From contig NC_064040.1 of the NCBI RefSeq assembly GCF_932526225.1, positions 8,219,181-8,283,180 of the forward strand: a DNA stretch of 64,000 nt, given 5' to 3'. Shown in pieces: positions 1 through 24,967 of this stretch. The position numbers were made by a program, and so were the translations under genes. Origin of the DNA: Nematostella vectensis. Lineage: Eukaryota; Cnidaria; Anthozoa; Actiniaria; Edwardsiidae. The first letter of the stretch is position 1; each line of letters begins with the position of its first letter. A model generated the notes under the pieces. The model was not told where the DNA came from, made no database searches, and was given only the letters and a program-made list of their open reading frames with translations.

Positions 1-434
1 GCTTTGGAAAGATATATAATTTTCATTATATAATAGAAAAAAGGGAATGGTGCATTAGAAAAAAAAAGCTCTTACGATGAAAAAAAAACCTCTAAACCAC
101 GGACACAAGAGATGGAGTTTTTGTAAGCGATACGAAAAAGTCGACTACAACGTTTAAATGTGTTGAGTTAATTCACAATATGTCAAATACTGGAGGCAAA
201 GGTTGTGGGAATTACGTCCAGTTGCGAAGAAATAGCCGATTTGCATGTGAAGGCAATAACATCGATCGATCGATCGAAGATGGGAAGGCAAACTAAGTCA
301 ATGTCTAACAGCTAAGAAAAACCTTAGGATAAACACTGCTCGGAGAGCCAACCTAATAGTTCGCGATTTGAGAACTAGTTAGCAGATGCAAAATCTAATG
401 TTAACTTCCAACTACTATACTTTAAATTTCTATC

Positions 435-806
435 ATGGAAGGTAAAAACAGGCTTACCAGTATTCTTCAGGAGACGGGATTCGTAACGGAATCGCTTTTT
501 CCTCCTCCATCAAGATATGATCTAGCAGGCGGTCCATCGTGCTACAAGAAAGACGAACTTGTGACGCATTCGCAAGAAAATGATATTAAAAACAAGAACG
601 CCATACTGAGAAAAACAGCTGAGTTTTTTAAATACTCTCATATAACAGCCATGGGAAACAACGTCAGGGAAAACGTATCACTCAAAAAGATTCTAAAAAT
701 AATCGGAAATCCAAGAGTGTTGCTGGGACGTCAGTCTGCTATCTATAAACTGGAACCTATCAAAGACGCTTTATTTTTGGCTAAATGTTATAATAACATG
801 TTATGA
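435..806 (+). CDS. Uncharacterised 123-codon ORF inside an SOS intron, opposite strand
   Basis: An ATG-initiated frame of 123 codons with mixed, non-repetitive composition, rich in Lys, Asn and Ser. I recognise no domain, signal peptide or membrane segment. It lies antisense within the intron downstream of the last visible SOS exon. It could be a small nested gene, a fragment of a mobile element or a chance frame. No promoter or splice context supports it. Confidence 0.15.
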   Translation: MEGKNRLTSILQETGFVTESLFPPPSRYDLAGGPSCYKKDELVTHSQENDIKNKNAILRKTAEFFKYSHITAMGNNVRENVSLKKILKIIGNPRVLLGRQSAIYKLEPIKDALFLAKCYNNML

Positions 807-1103
807 CTTGAACACTTCCGCATGCTTTGATCTTTGTATCTATCAACCAAATAAGAGTTTGAGGTGAAGAAGATAGGTTAGCAAGTCAAGGCGATGAAAA
901 CAAAAATCTTGTGACAGCCTCCATGAATAAAGTTGTGGCTCCCTCGATTCGATTCAGACACAACACGTACACCAACTGAGCTTAACTTTTATGAAGGATA
1001 GCAATCTTCACGTGTTAAATGAGAAACAGTTAAGTCCAAACAATTAGAGTGACTATCACGAATCGGTATGTATTGACAAATGAAATGAAGCGCGTCATAA
1101 TGA

Positions 1104-14149
<13,046 letters not shown>

Positions 14150-16826
14150 TCAGTCTATCCAATGACACATTCCGGTGGATCCGATGACTTCAAAGAGAAG
14201 TCTTAAACCCCATTTGAAGACCTTTATCATCCAAATACAACTCCACTTTCCTCTGAAGTGAAAACTACATCTCTGCATACGAGGCAAGAGCCGGCTTTGA
14301 AACGGAAACTTTGTCAAGTTAAGGAAGTCCTAATATACGCGATGTCACCTATGATAGGCTGCTGAGGTCTTTAAAGTCGAGAAAAGAAAAGAAAGGAAGC
14401 GAAATAGGAAGTCGTATTTTCAAAACATACTGAGGAGACTTCGCATAGTCAGACTGCAAGCATGCGGGTCCCAGCCTTCTGGTTTGATCCCGTCCAGGTA
14501 CGGCCGAGGGAGATAGATGACAATTCCCGGGGGGGAGGGGGGGGGGGGGGGGGGTTCAAGGTAAAAGTGATAGGGATGATGCCCGTCGGAAAAGTCGAAA
14601 AATACCCCTAAAAATACTTGCACAATCAAAAATTGCTAACCTAAACTATACCTCAGGAGCCTTTAAATTACCATTTCTAAGGAAGAAGCCTATTTTTTTC
14701 TCGGATACCCCCTAAAAAATACCTGAGGCCCGATTTTGACCCCTCAAAAATACGATGAGCATCCCTATCAACTCGACATGGGAAGAACCCCCCCCCCGGG
14801 TGACAAGTACTTTACATATATTATTTATTTTTATAGTAGCAAAAATGTAAATTCCTATTATTTTTATGGCGATACGCAACTTCATTATTAAAAAGAGGCG
14901 GCGATAAGAAAACATCTAGTTCAGATAGATACGTTTAATTCACCCTTTTGTAGGGGAAACTGAATTACAGGGAGTGCGCAATTACATTGATGACTATACA
15001 GTGAGACAATTATAGCATATTAAACAGTCACAAAATTTGACATTCTGTTAGTATTACATTGAATTACATTGAATGAGCGATCAGATCTTAATTCATAAGG
15101 GTGTAAAAGAGGTAATCTGCAATGTATTAGGTTATAAAGCGGATTTTGGTTATTTAAGGACTTAAAATAATAAACTTTGTGCAGAAGTCGTTTCTTCTGG
15201 CATCAAGTGACGGCAAATCAGCGGTAGCCGGGGCGACACTGTATTCTACCCACGGAAAAATTATATTAAGTGCCCTTTTTTGGACACGCTCAAGGGCATC
15301 AACTAGGTATAGCGGTAGGTTGGAAAATACCACACACCCATACTCTAGGACAGGTCTCACTAGAGCGCAATAAACCTTAACGAGGTCGTCACACGGGACA
15401 CCACATTTTTTCAGGACCCTTAGGGCATATAGTCTACGGTTTGCTTTTTTGATTATAAGGCCACAGTGTGCGCCCCAAGTCAAGTCATCAGAAAGAACAA
15501 TTCCGAAAAGCTTGAATGACTTGACGCATTCTACAACTATGCCACCGTTACATATGGGGCGCCACATGCAACTATTATACCCAAGGAAGTCAATCGTCAT
15601 GGTTTTACATTTAGCTGGATTCAGTCGCATGTTACTATCCTCAGTGAAACGTTGGACTTCATCAACAATGAAATTCAGTAATGAAGTAGAATTTCTTGGA
15701 ACGATTTCCAAGAGCGTGAGACCGTCTACGTACTTTGCGCGAGTGTGCCAGTTGGAGACTAAATCATTAACCATTACAGCAATGAGAATAGGGCCTAGCT
15801 TCGTGCTCTGGGGAATGCCTCGATTAAAAAAACGGGTCTTAGATGTTAGTTTCCTATGCGAAAAAATTGCGATAGGCCCTCAAAAAAAGCCGCGATCGAT
15901 CCATCTAATTAAACAGGGATGGAGATTAAAGCTACGTAATTTGCACAGGAGAACATTATGGTCGATCAAATCAAAGCCTTTCTTAAAGTCAGCGAAAAGG
16001 AGTCTTACACTACAGTTCCCAGAATCCAACGCTTCAAATGCTAAGTGGAGCAGATATACAAGTGCGTGCTGCGTTGACTTCCCTGCTACGGCAAACTGCT
16101 TGGAGTCAAGCTGGTTGTTGATGCATGACAGAGACCTCTTCAGGGTGAACCCCTCCATGTTCTTGAACACTTGATTTGTTAGTGATATGGGCCTGATGTC
16201 TATCTCTACAGCTTTCGGGGACATTGCTTTGGTAACGGGGTGACTGCTGCACACTTCAAGGCACTCGGCACAATACCATCCTGCAAGAAGGAATTATAGA
16301 TGTCAATGACCACAAGAGCGAGTTCGAATGCGAACACCTTTAGAACAATATTAGGTATTCCATCTGGACCAGGACCCTTCCTCACTTTGGTGTTCCTCAG
16401 GGCGTCATAAGCTTCGTGATGACACAGAAAGAGCTCTGGGGGAATTTCAAGGCGATCCTCACAATTGTCAACCACGCCAGACGGGGACACGGGGGTAAAA
16501 TCTGCAGTGAGATCAACCAGGTCCAGGGCCTTATACCTGAGCTGAGCCTGATTGACCTTTGAAAATGTTAAGTTAATCACAGAGTTATTCCTGATAAACA
16601 TAGTAGAGACAAAGTTTATCGTCGATTTTGGTAGTTTCAATTTTAGTACTCATAACTAAAATATTTAAAGAAATGTATGGGCTTCCTGTGGATGGATATA
16701 TGCGTGGAGGCTGAGACTCGGTCCAGTCTTCGCTACGTAATCGCGGTTGTATGCATAGACTTCCGTTCCTCGTCAACTCTTCGTACCTTTCATCTTTCTC
16801 TCTCGAATGAATCGCTCATAAAATCG
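14150..16826. other. Divergent spacer between SOS and Vti1b
   Basis: The 5' ends of SOS (-) and Vti1b (+) face away from each other. The first 900 bases hold low-complexity sequence, including a G-tract near 14530-14554 and C-rich runs near 14790. The RT remnant at 15154-16640 fills most of the rest. The Vti1b promoter should lie within about 190 bases between the RT remnant and its ATG. I see no obvious TATA box. Confidence 0.6.
15154..16640 (-). pseudogene. Decayed non-LTR (CR1/L2/RTE-like) retrotransposon reverse transcriptase
   Basis: Three overlapping minus frames in different phases (16640-16206, 16254-15880, 15774-15154) together read like one reverse transcriptase. In order they show KGPGPDGIPN, RPISLTN, the motif A-like FADFKKGFDLIDH, then GIPQSTKLGPILIAVMVNDL, and a motif C region KYVDG where the usual second catalytic Asp is Gly. 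The C-terminal region follows (LVKVYCALVRPVLEYGC). No endonuclease domain is visible, so the copy is 5' truncated. Frameshifts, stops and the lost Asp make it inactive. Past the 3' end (about 15050-15075) sits a short repeat of the ATTACATTGA type, as CR1-like elements often carry. The antisense 241-codon frame at 15449-16174 is a shadow. Confidence 0.85.
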
Positions 16827-19800
16827 ATGGCAATGTCTTCAGAAAAGTTCGAAGACCTCGAGGAGGAAGTGAAGGTCCTTTTGGAAGACGTAACACAACG
16901 AGTTTACCACCGGATTCCCAAACTATCTGGAGGTTTGTGCAATGGTGTTGATTTGTGAATGAACTAAAAGAAACTCGATTTGTATTTTTTGACTTCTTTG
17001 TATTGTGCGAGTTTATTTAACTTATGCTCCTACATATTTCCATATAGAACAACGAAAAGCTGCTGTAAGAGATGTTGAAAAGAAAATCGAAAATGCCTTC
17101 ATTATTGTAAGTTTAAAACTTTGATGATCAATTTAAAATCACCTTGCCATTAACATTCCCACTTCAGTGAAAGAGAACCTTTTATGCTTAAATTGTCTGA
17201 AAGTACCCAAAAGTATAAGGATCTTTAATTGCCAGACTTGAAAAATCAAGGTACGTACTTACACACAGGTTTTTACTGCATTGCCTTGCTTAAGCCATAC
17301 AAAACCAATAAACTTAACAAATTTGATAGTTTGATTAAATCAAATTCAGTGTTCTGTGAGCTATGAAATTCACATCTTTTTCTACCCAATCAAGAACATT
17401 GAACGTTCTATTGTAGACTAATCTGTTTGATTCTGTATAATCTAAACAATTTTTTTTTGTATTAGTATTTAGTGCTCATGCAGGGAGATGCATTATTATT
17501 ATTATATGGCTACGATAGTACACACGCTCTGATTGGCTAATTAGTAATCATGACATTCCTGTATTGCCCTCTTTTAGGGCATTACGGAATTCTGTATTGC
17601 TCTACAAAAAAGTTTTCACAATCTTCTGTTTTTGATTTTTTTTTCACCTTCAAACTGCAAAATGAGCGTCAGCGAACATTCAAGTAGCGAATTCTAACAC
17701 CCAGAAGAAATAGAAATGGTTGGTTGGTGGGCTGTCTTTTTCCTTATCCGAAGCGGGACATTTTGTGAGCTTTTTTGTGTTGTTTTGTTCAGTTGCACGA
17801 ATTTAACTAAAAACAAAATCGACCAAAAAAACCAAAGCCACTAAAAAAATGGGAATGGACAAGTACTTTGAGTCAGAGTTTTATTATCCTGTAGAGATTG
17901 AAGAGTAAAATTTGGACAAAAAGAAAAACAATAAGATGACGAGCCAGTGAGCGCCACCGATAGCCAAGAAATGTATAGCGGATAAACAAAATGAATAAAT
18001 AACAAGGGGTGACAAAAGTACTACCTGTTATGTAAATGCATTATTTCCATCAAATCATAAAGCAGCACAAAGCGATTGGCCTTTTCATTTTAATCCAGAA
18101 GTTTGTTCTCTACATACCGTGGAGTTTTTTAACTAAACAGTCCATTCATGCCGCGAAGACTGACATCTGAGCTTTCTTTGTTATTGTTTGGATCAACTTC
18201 ACCTATGATAAAAGCTTCCAAAAGGTGCAAATAAAAAGGAAATAGCCAGAGAAGTTGTCCAATTACTTGTTGTTGAATCTTTTCACTCATTTACATTTTC
18301 GTGCGAGTGTTTCTTGTTTTCCCGCCTTTTTGAAACCGATCGATAAACTAATCGATATTCGCTCGAAAGCGAAAGTTGATTTGTTTTCTTGTCATTTAAT
18401 TTAAATTCGGTCATGCCGGGAAATATCAAACTGAGGCTTTGGCGCATCGACCTCGCAAAGCCTCGGTCGATCTGCCAAAAAATTGTGCTCCCTAAATTTG
18501 CTACAATTTAGATCTAGATATAATGTATTCAGATGCCGTGGTGTATCTCTTAGATTGACGAACTGGATGAAGAAGCTAGCGCCGCCCCTGGGGCCTACAG
18601 GAACAGCATGATGACACGAGTCAGGACAATAAGAAGGGACTTTGACAAGCTTAAAAAGGACCTGGTTAGTGTGCCGTAAAATTCCTTATCGTATAGAATC
18701 ATAGTTGCACTTCTTGTGCTGGATTTTAACCATAGCCCCTCCCCTAAAAAAATCTACCTAGACATTATGTGCTGGATTTTATTTCTATGTCATTGTTACA
18801 ATACCATCATCAAAATGTGATCGTTACTATAACAAAGCGAGGGTTGTTTTTCATTTTGATCATGATTTTGCATTTCCAGGGAACAAAAAGCTCAACTGGG
18901 AACCGGGTAACATTTGGAAGAGAAGAATTGTTTGATGCAGATCCTATGGTATGTAATTTAATGTCTACTTAGTAGATAATAATGTTGCTGTATTTTTTTT
19001 AATCTTTTTGTTTATAACAAATATAAACATTTAGAGTGTATTCAGTATCCAATTAAGAGAGCCGAGGTTTACACCTCTGTAAAGCTTCATAGGTGACCTA
19101 ACAGTGCATCAAAATCTGTGGCACGTATCTTTCACACAACTTTCTCATGTCTTTTCATTTTACTAAAATATTAATTTCTGTCCTTGTTATTTTTAGGATG
19201 AGAACCGTAGTCGAGTTGCTCAAGGAATTGATAGCCTGAACAAGACTTCTGATAGTATTGCAAGGTCCACTAGAGTTGCTGTTGAGACTGGTATACCCTC
19301 AATACTCTTACTCATATTCAAAATCTACTTACTGTATAAATACCACACAAGGACATATATATTTTTTTATTGTTGGTTGTTTGTGACATGTCACTTTGTT
19401 GTGTAAGTAGGGTTCTGTTATCTTGGGAGACAATGGCAATGTTAGGTTTTATCCATTTTTTTTAATGTGAAAAGCATGGAGAGCCATAGTTTTCACCCAT
19501 CACTGGTTGATGGGACTCTGCCTTATTTTTTCTTAGCCTTGTACCCTGGCTATGCAGCTTGTCAGTAAATAAAATCACTTTTGATGTGAACATCGGCAAA
19601 TGGCCCAGCCTCAACTGAGTTGTCGCTCTTATAAGAAAAGAATGGACATTGTTGCACCATTGTATTTATGTAACGATCTTTTCTGAGGTGAAGTCTTAAA
19701 ACATAATTGTTTTACCACAGAACAAATTGGTGGGGAAATCATAGATACACTAGGTGACCAAAGAGAATCTCTCCTCAGAGTTCGCGATAGAGTAAGTAAC

Positions 19801-21128
19801 AATTCCTTAATTCATAAATTGCAGCTGCAGTGTATACACTGCTATTGCATCGTCTTGTGTTTCTTGGGCCTTGGTTAACCCTTTTATCTGCCATTAGACT
19901 AAAGACAGAGGCTAGTCTAAAGAAGTCCACTGCTTTCATCAGAAACCATGGTGTTTCCATTTTATAGAATCCCGCCCCATTGGACTTTTTTGGTTTCAAA
20001 ATGAACTGAATGTGAAACCAATAGCATATAACCACTTTTTATAATTTACCCTTAACTTGTGACGTTTATTCATTGCAGTTGAAAGACACTCATTCAGATT
20101 TGGGAAGAAGCAGACGGATACTCAACATCATGGCCATAAGGTTAGCTCATTTTTTACTAAGTACAGGGCTTACAGGGCTTGTGTGGAAGCGCATAATTTG
20201 GCTTTCTCTGCTTAATCTGCGTAATCCACAAATTTCCGCGTAATCCTGCGTAATTTGGCTAAATTTTGAAAAACAAAACATTTAAGTGCACAGCTGCTGT
20301 GTTCTTTTAGGGTTCTTATCTCTATTTCTCGTAAAAAATAGATATTCTTCGTAAGAGTGCGATATTTCGAACTGAGTTTCGAAAACAAATAAAATGACTA
20401 GGTGTTCTTTGCTAAACCGTGAAGGCCTAGGACTAATAATAAAATACCTTTTTTAATTGGCTGGTGGCTAGGTGCCAATGAAAACTCGCCTAAGATATTT
20501 TTGTGCAAAAAATTAACCTTTTCAAGTTATTTCGTGCTTTCCTTTGGTACAAAATGTAGTTTGGACGTAACAGTTGATATTCCGTGTAATATAGCGCTTA
20601 ATTCAGAAAAGAATCCCGCAAAATTTTGATTTTTAAAGAAAAATGTATTGCAAAATCACGCGTAATTTAGTGCGTGATGATTGATTTTCCATGTAATTTA
20701 GCGCGTAATTTAGCAAAGAATCACGCATAATTTTGAGTTTTTTTCCACGTAATCCCAGAAGCCCTGTAAGTTGGTTTGGAATTGAAAAGGTTGATTTTAA
20801 AACTGTTTAGCTTCTTTTACCAAGACCGATTCCTATAATATAAAACATAAAACACATGCAACAAGTAACTTAGAATTTATTCCCTCAAACTTGGATCAGT
20901 ATTTTTGTATTTTATAATTTGACTGACATTTTTTTAAATGTCACACTTTTTGATCCAACTCTCTTCAATTAATGCAGACATCCATTAATAAGTTAACCAT
21001 CTGACTCAAAGTGCTTTAACCTTACTTTCAGAGTCGCAACCAACAAAATTATTCTTCTCTGCATAATAATAGTTGAGCTAGCAATTCTTGGGGGAGTAGT
21101 ATACATTAAGTTTTTTAGGAAAAAGTGA
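16827..21128 (+). CDS. VTI1B homolog: Vti1b-like Qb-SNARE (vesicle transport through interaction with t-SNAREs)
   Basis: Eight exons: 16827-16932, 17048-17106, 18554-18664, 18880-18948, 19197-19290, 19721-19791, 20079-20140, 21032-21128; total 669 bp and 222 residues, close to the usual Vti1b length. The N-terminal part (SSEKFEDLEEEVKVLLEDV, DVEKKIENAFIIIDELDEE, YRNSMMTRVRTIRRDFDKL) is the three-helix Habc region. Exons 5-7 give the Qb SNARE helix (QIGGEIIDTLGDQRESLLRV, LGRSRRILNIMA). The last exon encodes the C-terminal membrane anchor (KIILLCIIIVELAILGGVVY) and ends FFRKK. Known Vti1b acts in late endosome and lysosome fusion and sits in membranes through this tail anchor. Two mobile repeats sit in introns 2 and 7. 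All splice phases agree. Confidence 0.95.
17500..18485 (-). mobile_element. Interspersed repeat family R1, copy A (reverse orientation)
   Basis: Read on the minus strand, this stretch of Vti1b intron 2 matches the plus strand at 58637-59285 over most of its length. Shared words include TTTATGATTTGATGGAAAT, AAAAAAGCTCACAAAATGTC, TCTGGGTGTTAGAATTCGCT and ACTATCGTAGCCATATAATA. Copy A has about 350 extra bases near 18100-18400 that copy B lacks. The block GCCGGGAAATATCAAACTGA is on the same strand in both copies although the bodies are inverted, so one end has been flipped. Confidence 0.8.
20167..20773. mobile_element. Interspersed repeat family R2, copy 1 (ACAGGGCTT ends)
   Basis: The ends read ACAGGGCTTGTGTGG and CCAGAAGCCCTGT, giving an inverted terminal repeat of about 9-12 bp. 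The interior is built from repeats of the words GCGTAATTTGGC, GCGTAATCC and CACGTAATTTAGCG. It is non-coding, about 600 bp and lies in Vti1b intron 7. The reverse complement copy is at 38055-38672. Confidence 0.8.
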
Positions 21129-21497
21129 CAGAGAAACTGCAGAAATCATGTATTAAAATATTGATAACCAAGTGTAGGGAGAGAATAACATAACAATGTT
21201 GCAATGAAAAAAAAATCAGAAATGTCTCTACATAGATCTTGCATCCTTGGAAATACAGGTCGTCAAGGTGACATGCGTGAGTAAGAGGCGGAACAATGCC
21301 ACTGCTCCTTTCCCTCTCCTCCCATGTCGCTCTTGCGTCTCGTTATACTGACCATGACACCCAGGGTACCCGAGGAAGTAGATCTTGTAACCAATTTGTT
21401 GTCCTGCTTTATTTACATAAAATCCCCCACTGCATGAGCTAAATGTTGCATCACATGTTAGCAGGATTCCCTGTTCGCAGGATTCCCTGTTTTTGGT

Positions 21498-22380
21498 TAA
21501 GGTTACGGGGTGCTTTGAAGTGAAAATTCTATCGAAAAAAAATATTTTTGCATCTTTAAATTCCCTACTACATTACCTTTATTATAGCAAAGAAAAATGT
21601 TTGCATTTTTATCATCTTCTCGAGATAATAAGAAAAACCGAATTTTTCTTGAAGACTTTGTGTAAGCATCAAGGTGTTTTAATCGTTTAATCCTCTTTTC
21701 AATTACTGGAGCCCAGTACAGTGTTTCCTACATCTGGGACCTCAGGTTATAGTTAATTAGCATACTGTTTTTACCCGGAAGGCGAGACTTCAAAAGTCTC
21801 AAAATCAGTCCCTTCGTCCTTTATCAGTCCCTTCGTCCTAAATTATATTTAATCGATGGATAAACAAATGAGGTGGAAGTCTGCAAGAGGTCGCCTCAAG
21901 CATAAAACAAAGGGGAAGATTTCTATACTGTATAAAAGATCTTGCTAAAAGCAAAAGGGATACTCTTCAAGGCTTTCCTTGTCTTACATGTAGTTTGTCC
22001 CTACAACCCGCTTAAAGGTTATCAGCAAAGAATGCATCTTCATATCCAAAATCAATACATTGAGATGAAGTGTTGAGTTACGGCACCATATATGGTGTTT
22101 GACATAAGCCATAAAAAGTAAAGATCTGCCATATAGTTTAGACACATTAAAAATTTTAAGGGATGTCATTTGCTGAAAACAAGCACGTGATTAAAACCCT
22201 TTAAAAAATCAACCATTTCATAGAACTACAAAACAAATAGGATTATCGTATTTCCCATTTATCAAGCTTTACAATGACATGAGCATATTTGATTAAATCC
22301 GACACGAGGCGTATCAACATTTTTCCTCAACACTTTGGGTTTTTCAGCGTCCTGCGGGCTTAAGGCACCCCGTAACCTTA
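21498..22380. mobile_element. MITE-like element with TAAGGTTACGGGGTGC inverted ends
   Basis: The left end TTAAGGTTACGGGGTGCTTT and the right end AAGGCACCCCGTAACCTTA are inverted repeats of about 18 bp with one indel. The TA at each outer edge could be a Tc1/mariner-type target duplication. The element is about 880 bp long and no transposase is visible. It lies just downstream of the Vti1b stop, so it may sit in or beyond the 3' UTR. Confidence 0.75.
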
Positions 22381-24960
22381 GCCCCCCCCCCAAAAAAAAA
22401 AACCCTCATTTGGACAAGAAATGCTAAATGATCAAAATGCACAAACCTCAGTTTTATACATCAAACATCCCTTATCTAACAATTGTTGTAGCCAAAATAT
22501 TTTAGAGAGTTCAAGTATTTACCTTTTCACATTATAATGAAAATACTTTCTCTGAAAAACAAAAACGCAATAATTGTGTTCATTAAATTCAAAGGTTTAG
22601 GTAAGTTATAATAAAAGAAAATCAAACCTGGGTATCAGATGGAACCTGATCGTTCGTTTCAAAAGGGAGAGGAAGTGAAACAATTGATCACGTGCCATCT
22701 GATAAATCAGACTGAGGGAGGGGTCAAACTTTTTTTTGTTGAGGGTGTGGAATAACCGGCTGCTGATACTGTCATATTTTCTGGTTGAAATACTAGTTAT
22801 TTATCATTCCTGGGTTTAGAAACATCAACAAGATTTTCTTAAGTGTTTTTTTTTTTTTTAAGATTTAGAAGACTTTCTGATAGAATGGGTAAATAGATTT
22901 GTTTTAAGACAATCATACTTGCCAACCTTAAAAGCTGATAAACCAAGAGATTGTGTTTCAAATACAAGATCTCTATAAGAAATAATTAACAAATTTTCAC
23001 AGGGAGATAATGTATTGGAAGTTTCGATTTTTTTGCCTGGAGATGAAGGCTTAAAACCTGGAGTCTCCAGCGAAATCCGGGAGAGTTGGCAGGTATGAGA
23101 CAACATATTATGTTGAAAATCTGGGTGATTTTGACCCAAATAAGGGGAACTTCTTTGAGCTCTAGTAGGATTGACCCCCTTTAGGGCATACCTATAATTG
23201 ATGCAAAATTGTTGTACAGACATAGCAACATCAACTCACAAATTTATACTTTCATTTAATTTGTAAATAATGGATAATCACCCCAAGTAGATCATTTTGT
23301 CGGACATTGGTTTGTCAAACACTAATCCAAATGAATTAAAATGTGCTGATACACAGTAAATAGAGCTTTTTAATGCCAAGTATACTTGTAGTTTCATTTG
23401 CTTTTTCTTCTGGCCTCCATTACAGTAAAGCAATGTGTCTCCTCAACAAACACCCAACTCTGCGCTTACAAAAACAATTTTTCTGGTTGGATAGAAAATA
23501 CTTTTTAGAAATAAGCATCTTTCCTCCCCTTCCCCTGGCTAAGGTGACATCAAACCAAATGTGCTATGCACAGCCATGTCTACATCTTTTCTAACCTGCA
23601 GTGCTTCATGGGTAATGTATAAATAGCTGAATTCAACTTGTGCATAAAGAACATTGCTAAAGCTTTTGAAGCCTGGATTTTTTTCTTCTTCTTTGTTTGA
23701 TACCCATGAGCCACTTCGGATTCTTGTGTTCAAATTTATTTTAAATAGGTTTTATTTATTTTTAAATCATGCTATATGCATTGTTTTCTTGAACCTTTCA
23801 TTTTTTTTTTGGGGGGGGGTTCTATAAAATATTATTTAATATTAAATGTTGGTTAATTAGATAGAATGACATTCTTTTGACAACTTGTTTTTCAACTTGA
23901 TTTATTATTCAGATATTTATTGAGCAACATAAACACAGTACACTTTAAGACTGCTGATAACGTTTTTATTGACACTTGGGGCTCATGGGCAGCCCACATC
24001 TTGGAGCTCCTATATTAGGCATTTTTAAACTTTTAAACTCTATTTTAGCAATCAATCATCAACCATCTTACCATTACACTTTGCTTTAATGTCCATTTTC
24101 CAGTAATTACACTGGTCAACACTGCGACTATTATGTCTTTTTGCACATTTTTATTCTAATTGAAGTAAGTGGCAAAATTCACCTGCAGATTATGTTGTGC
24201 ATTGTACTGACTGAGGAAGAAGCAATGCAAAGCATTCATGAAAGGTTAAGTGAGCCCATTTGGATTTCCATTTTATTAAAACACCCAAAGGATGGACTTG
24301 ACAGGGTTGGAATAATTGTGATAATAAAAACCAACAGCATCAGATTTGAAATATAGTCATCCAATGAAGAGTTTCATAATTTGCCCTAGAGAAGAAGCTA
24401 TTCCATCTTGTATTTAAATCCCCATATGATGTCAAAAAAATATATACAAAAATTGGATAGGGCATTTAAATGAATCATCACAGCCACTGTTTGTATTCTA
24501 TCAAAAGTACAAAATCAATTACTAAAAAAATAAAAAGCAACTAGGAAAATAATTTTTTAAAGGATATTAAAATCCATCTAATCTCTAATAAGTGTTTGGA
24601 ATGACCTGCATTAAATTGATAACTTATCAAATATATACAAACAACTGAAACCATTACTACCAAGAAATAACCAAAAACAAGCAATGCATGGAAGGGTATT
24701 GTGTAACTCTACTATTCAGCTCTCGTCAAAAATAAACAAAGTGAACTACTCTTAATGTTCTTAGTACAGTAATAAATTTTACAGGAATTTCTTCATAGAG
24801 CTCTTATATATTTTGTCTTTATATTATTTATGGGCTTATCTTTTTTTAATTCAAATGAGCAATATACTATGGCTTGGCAGTCTGTAATTTCTAAAACCAG
24901 TTATATTTGCACAGCAATTTTAAGTTCAAATCTTTGTTGGTGTAATTATTTAGTGGCCCT
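22381..24960. other. Convergent spacer between Vti1b and TRIM9-like genes
   Basis: Both flanking genes end into this AT-rich stretch. It contains a short foldback element at 22913-23098 and homopolymer runs near 22382 and 23809. Short open frames here have biased low-complexity composition and no recognisable domain. I see no further gene. Confidence 0.6.
22913..23098. mobile_element. Short foldback element with TCATACTTGCCAAC ends
   Basis: The left end TCATACTTGCCAAC and the right end GTTGGCAGGTATGA are inverted repeats 186 bp apart. The right half resembles the stretch at 38823-38900 (GCATACCTGTCAACTCTCC), so the family is dispersed. It is non-coding. Confidence 0.65.
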
Positions 24961-24967
24961 GAGTCCA

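Noticed and set aside
15449-16174. Plus frame of 241 codons
   Set aside because: Antisense shadow of the RT remnant, which shows real RT motifs on the minus strand.
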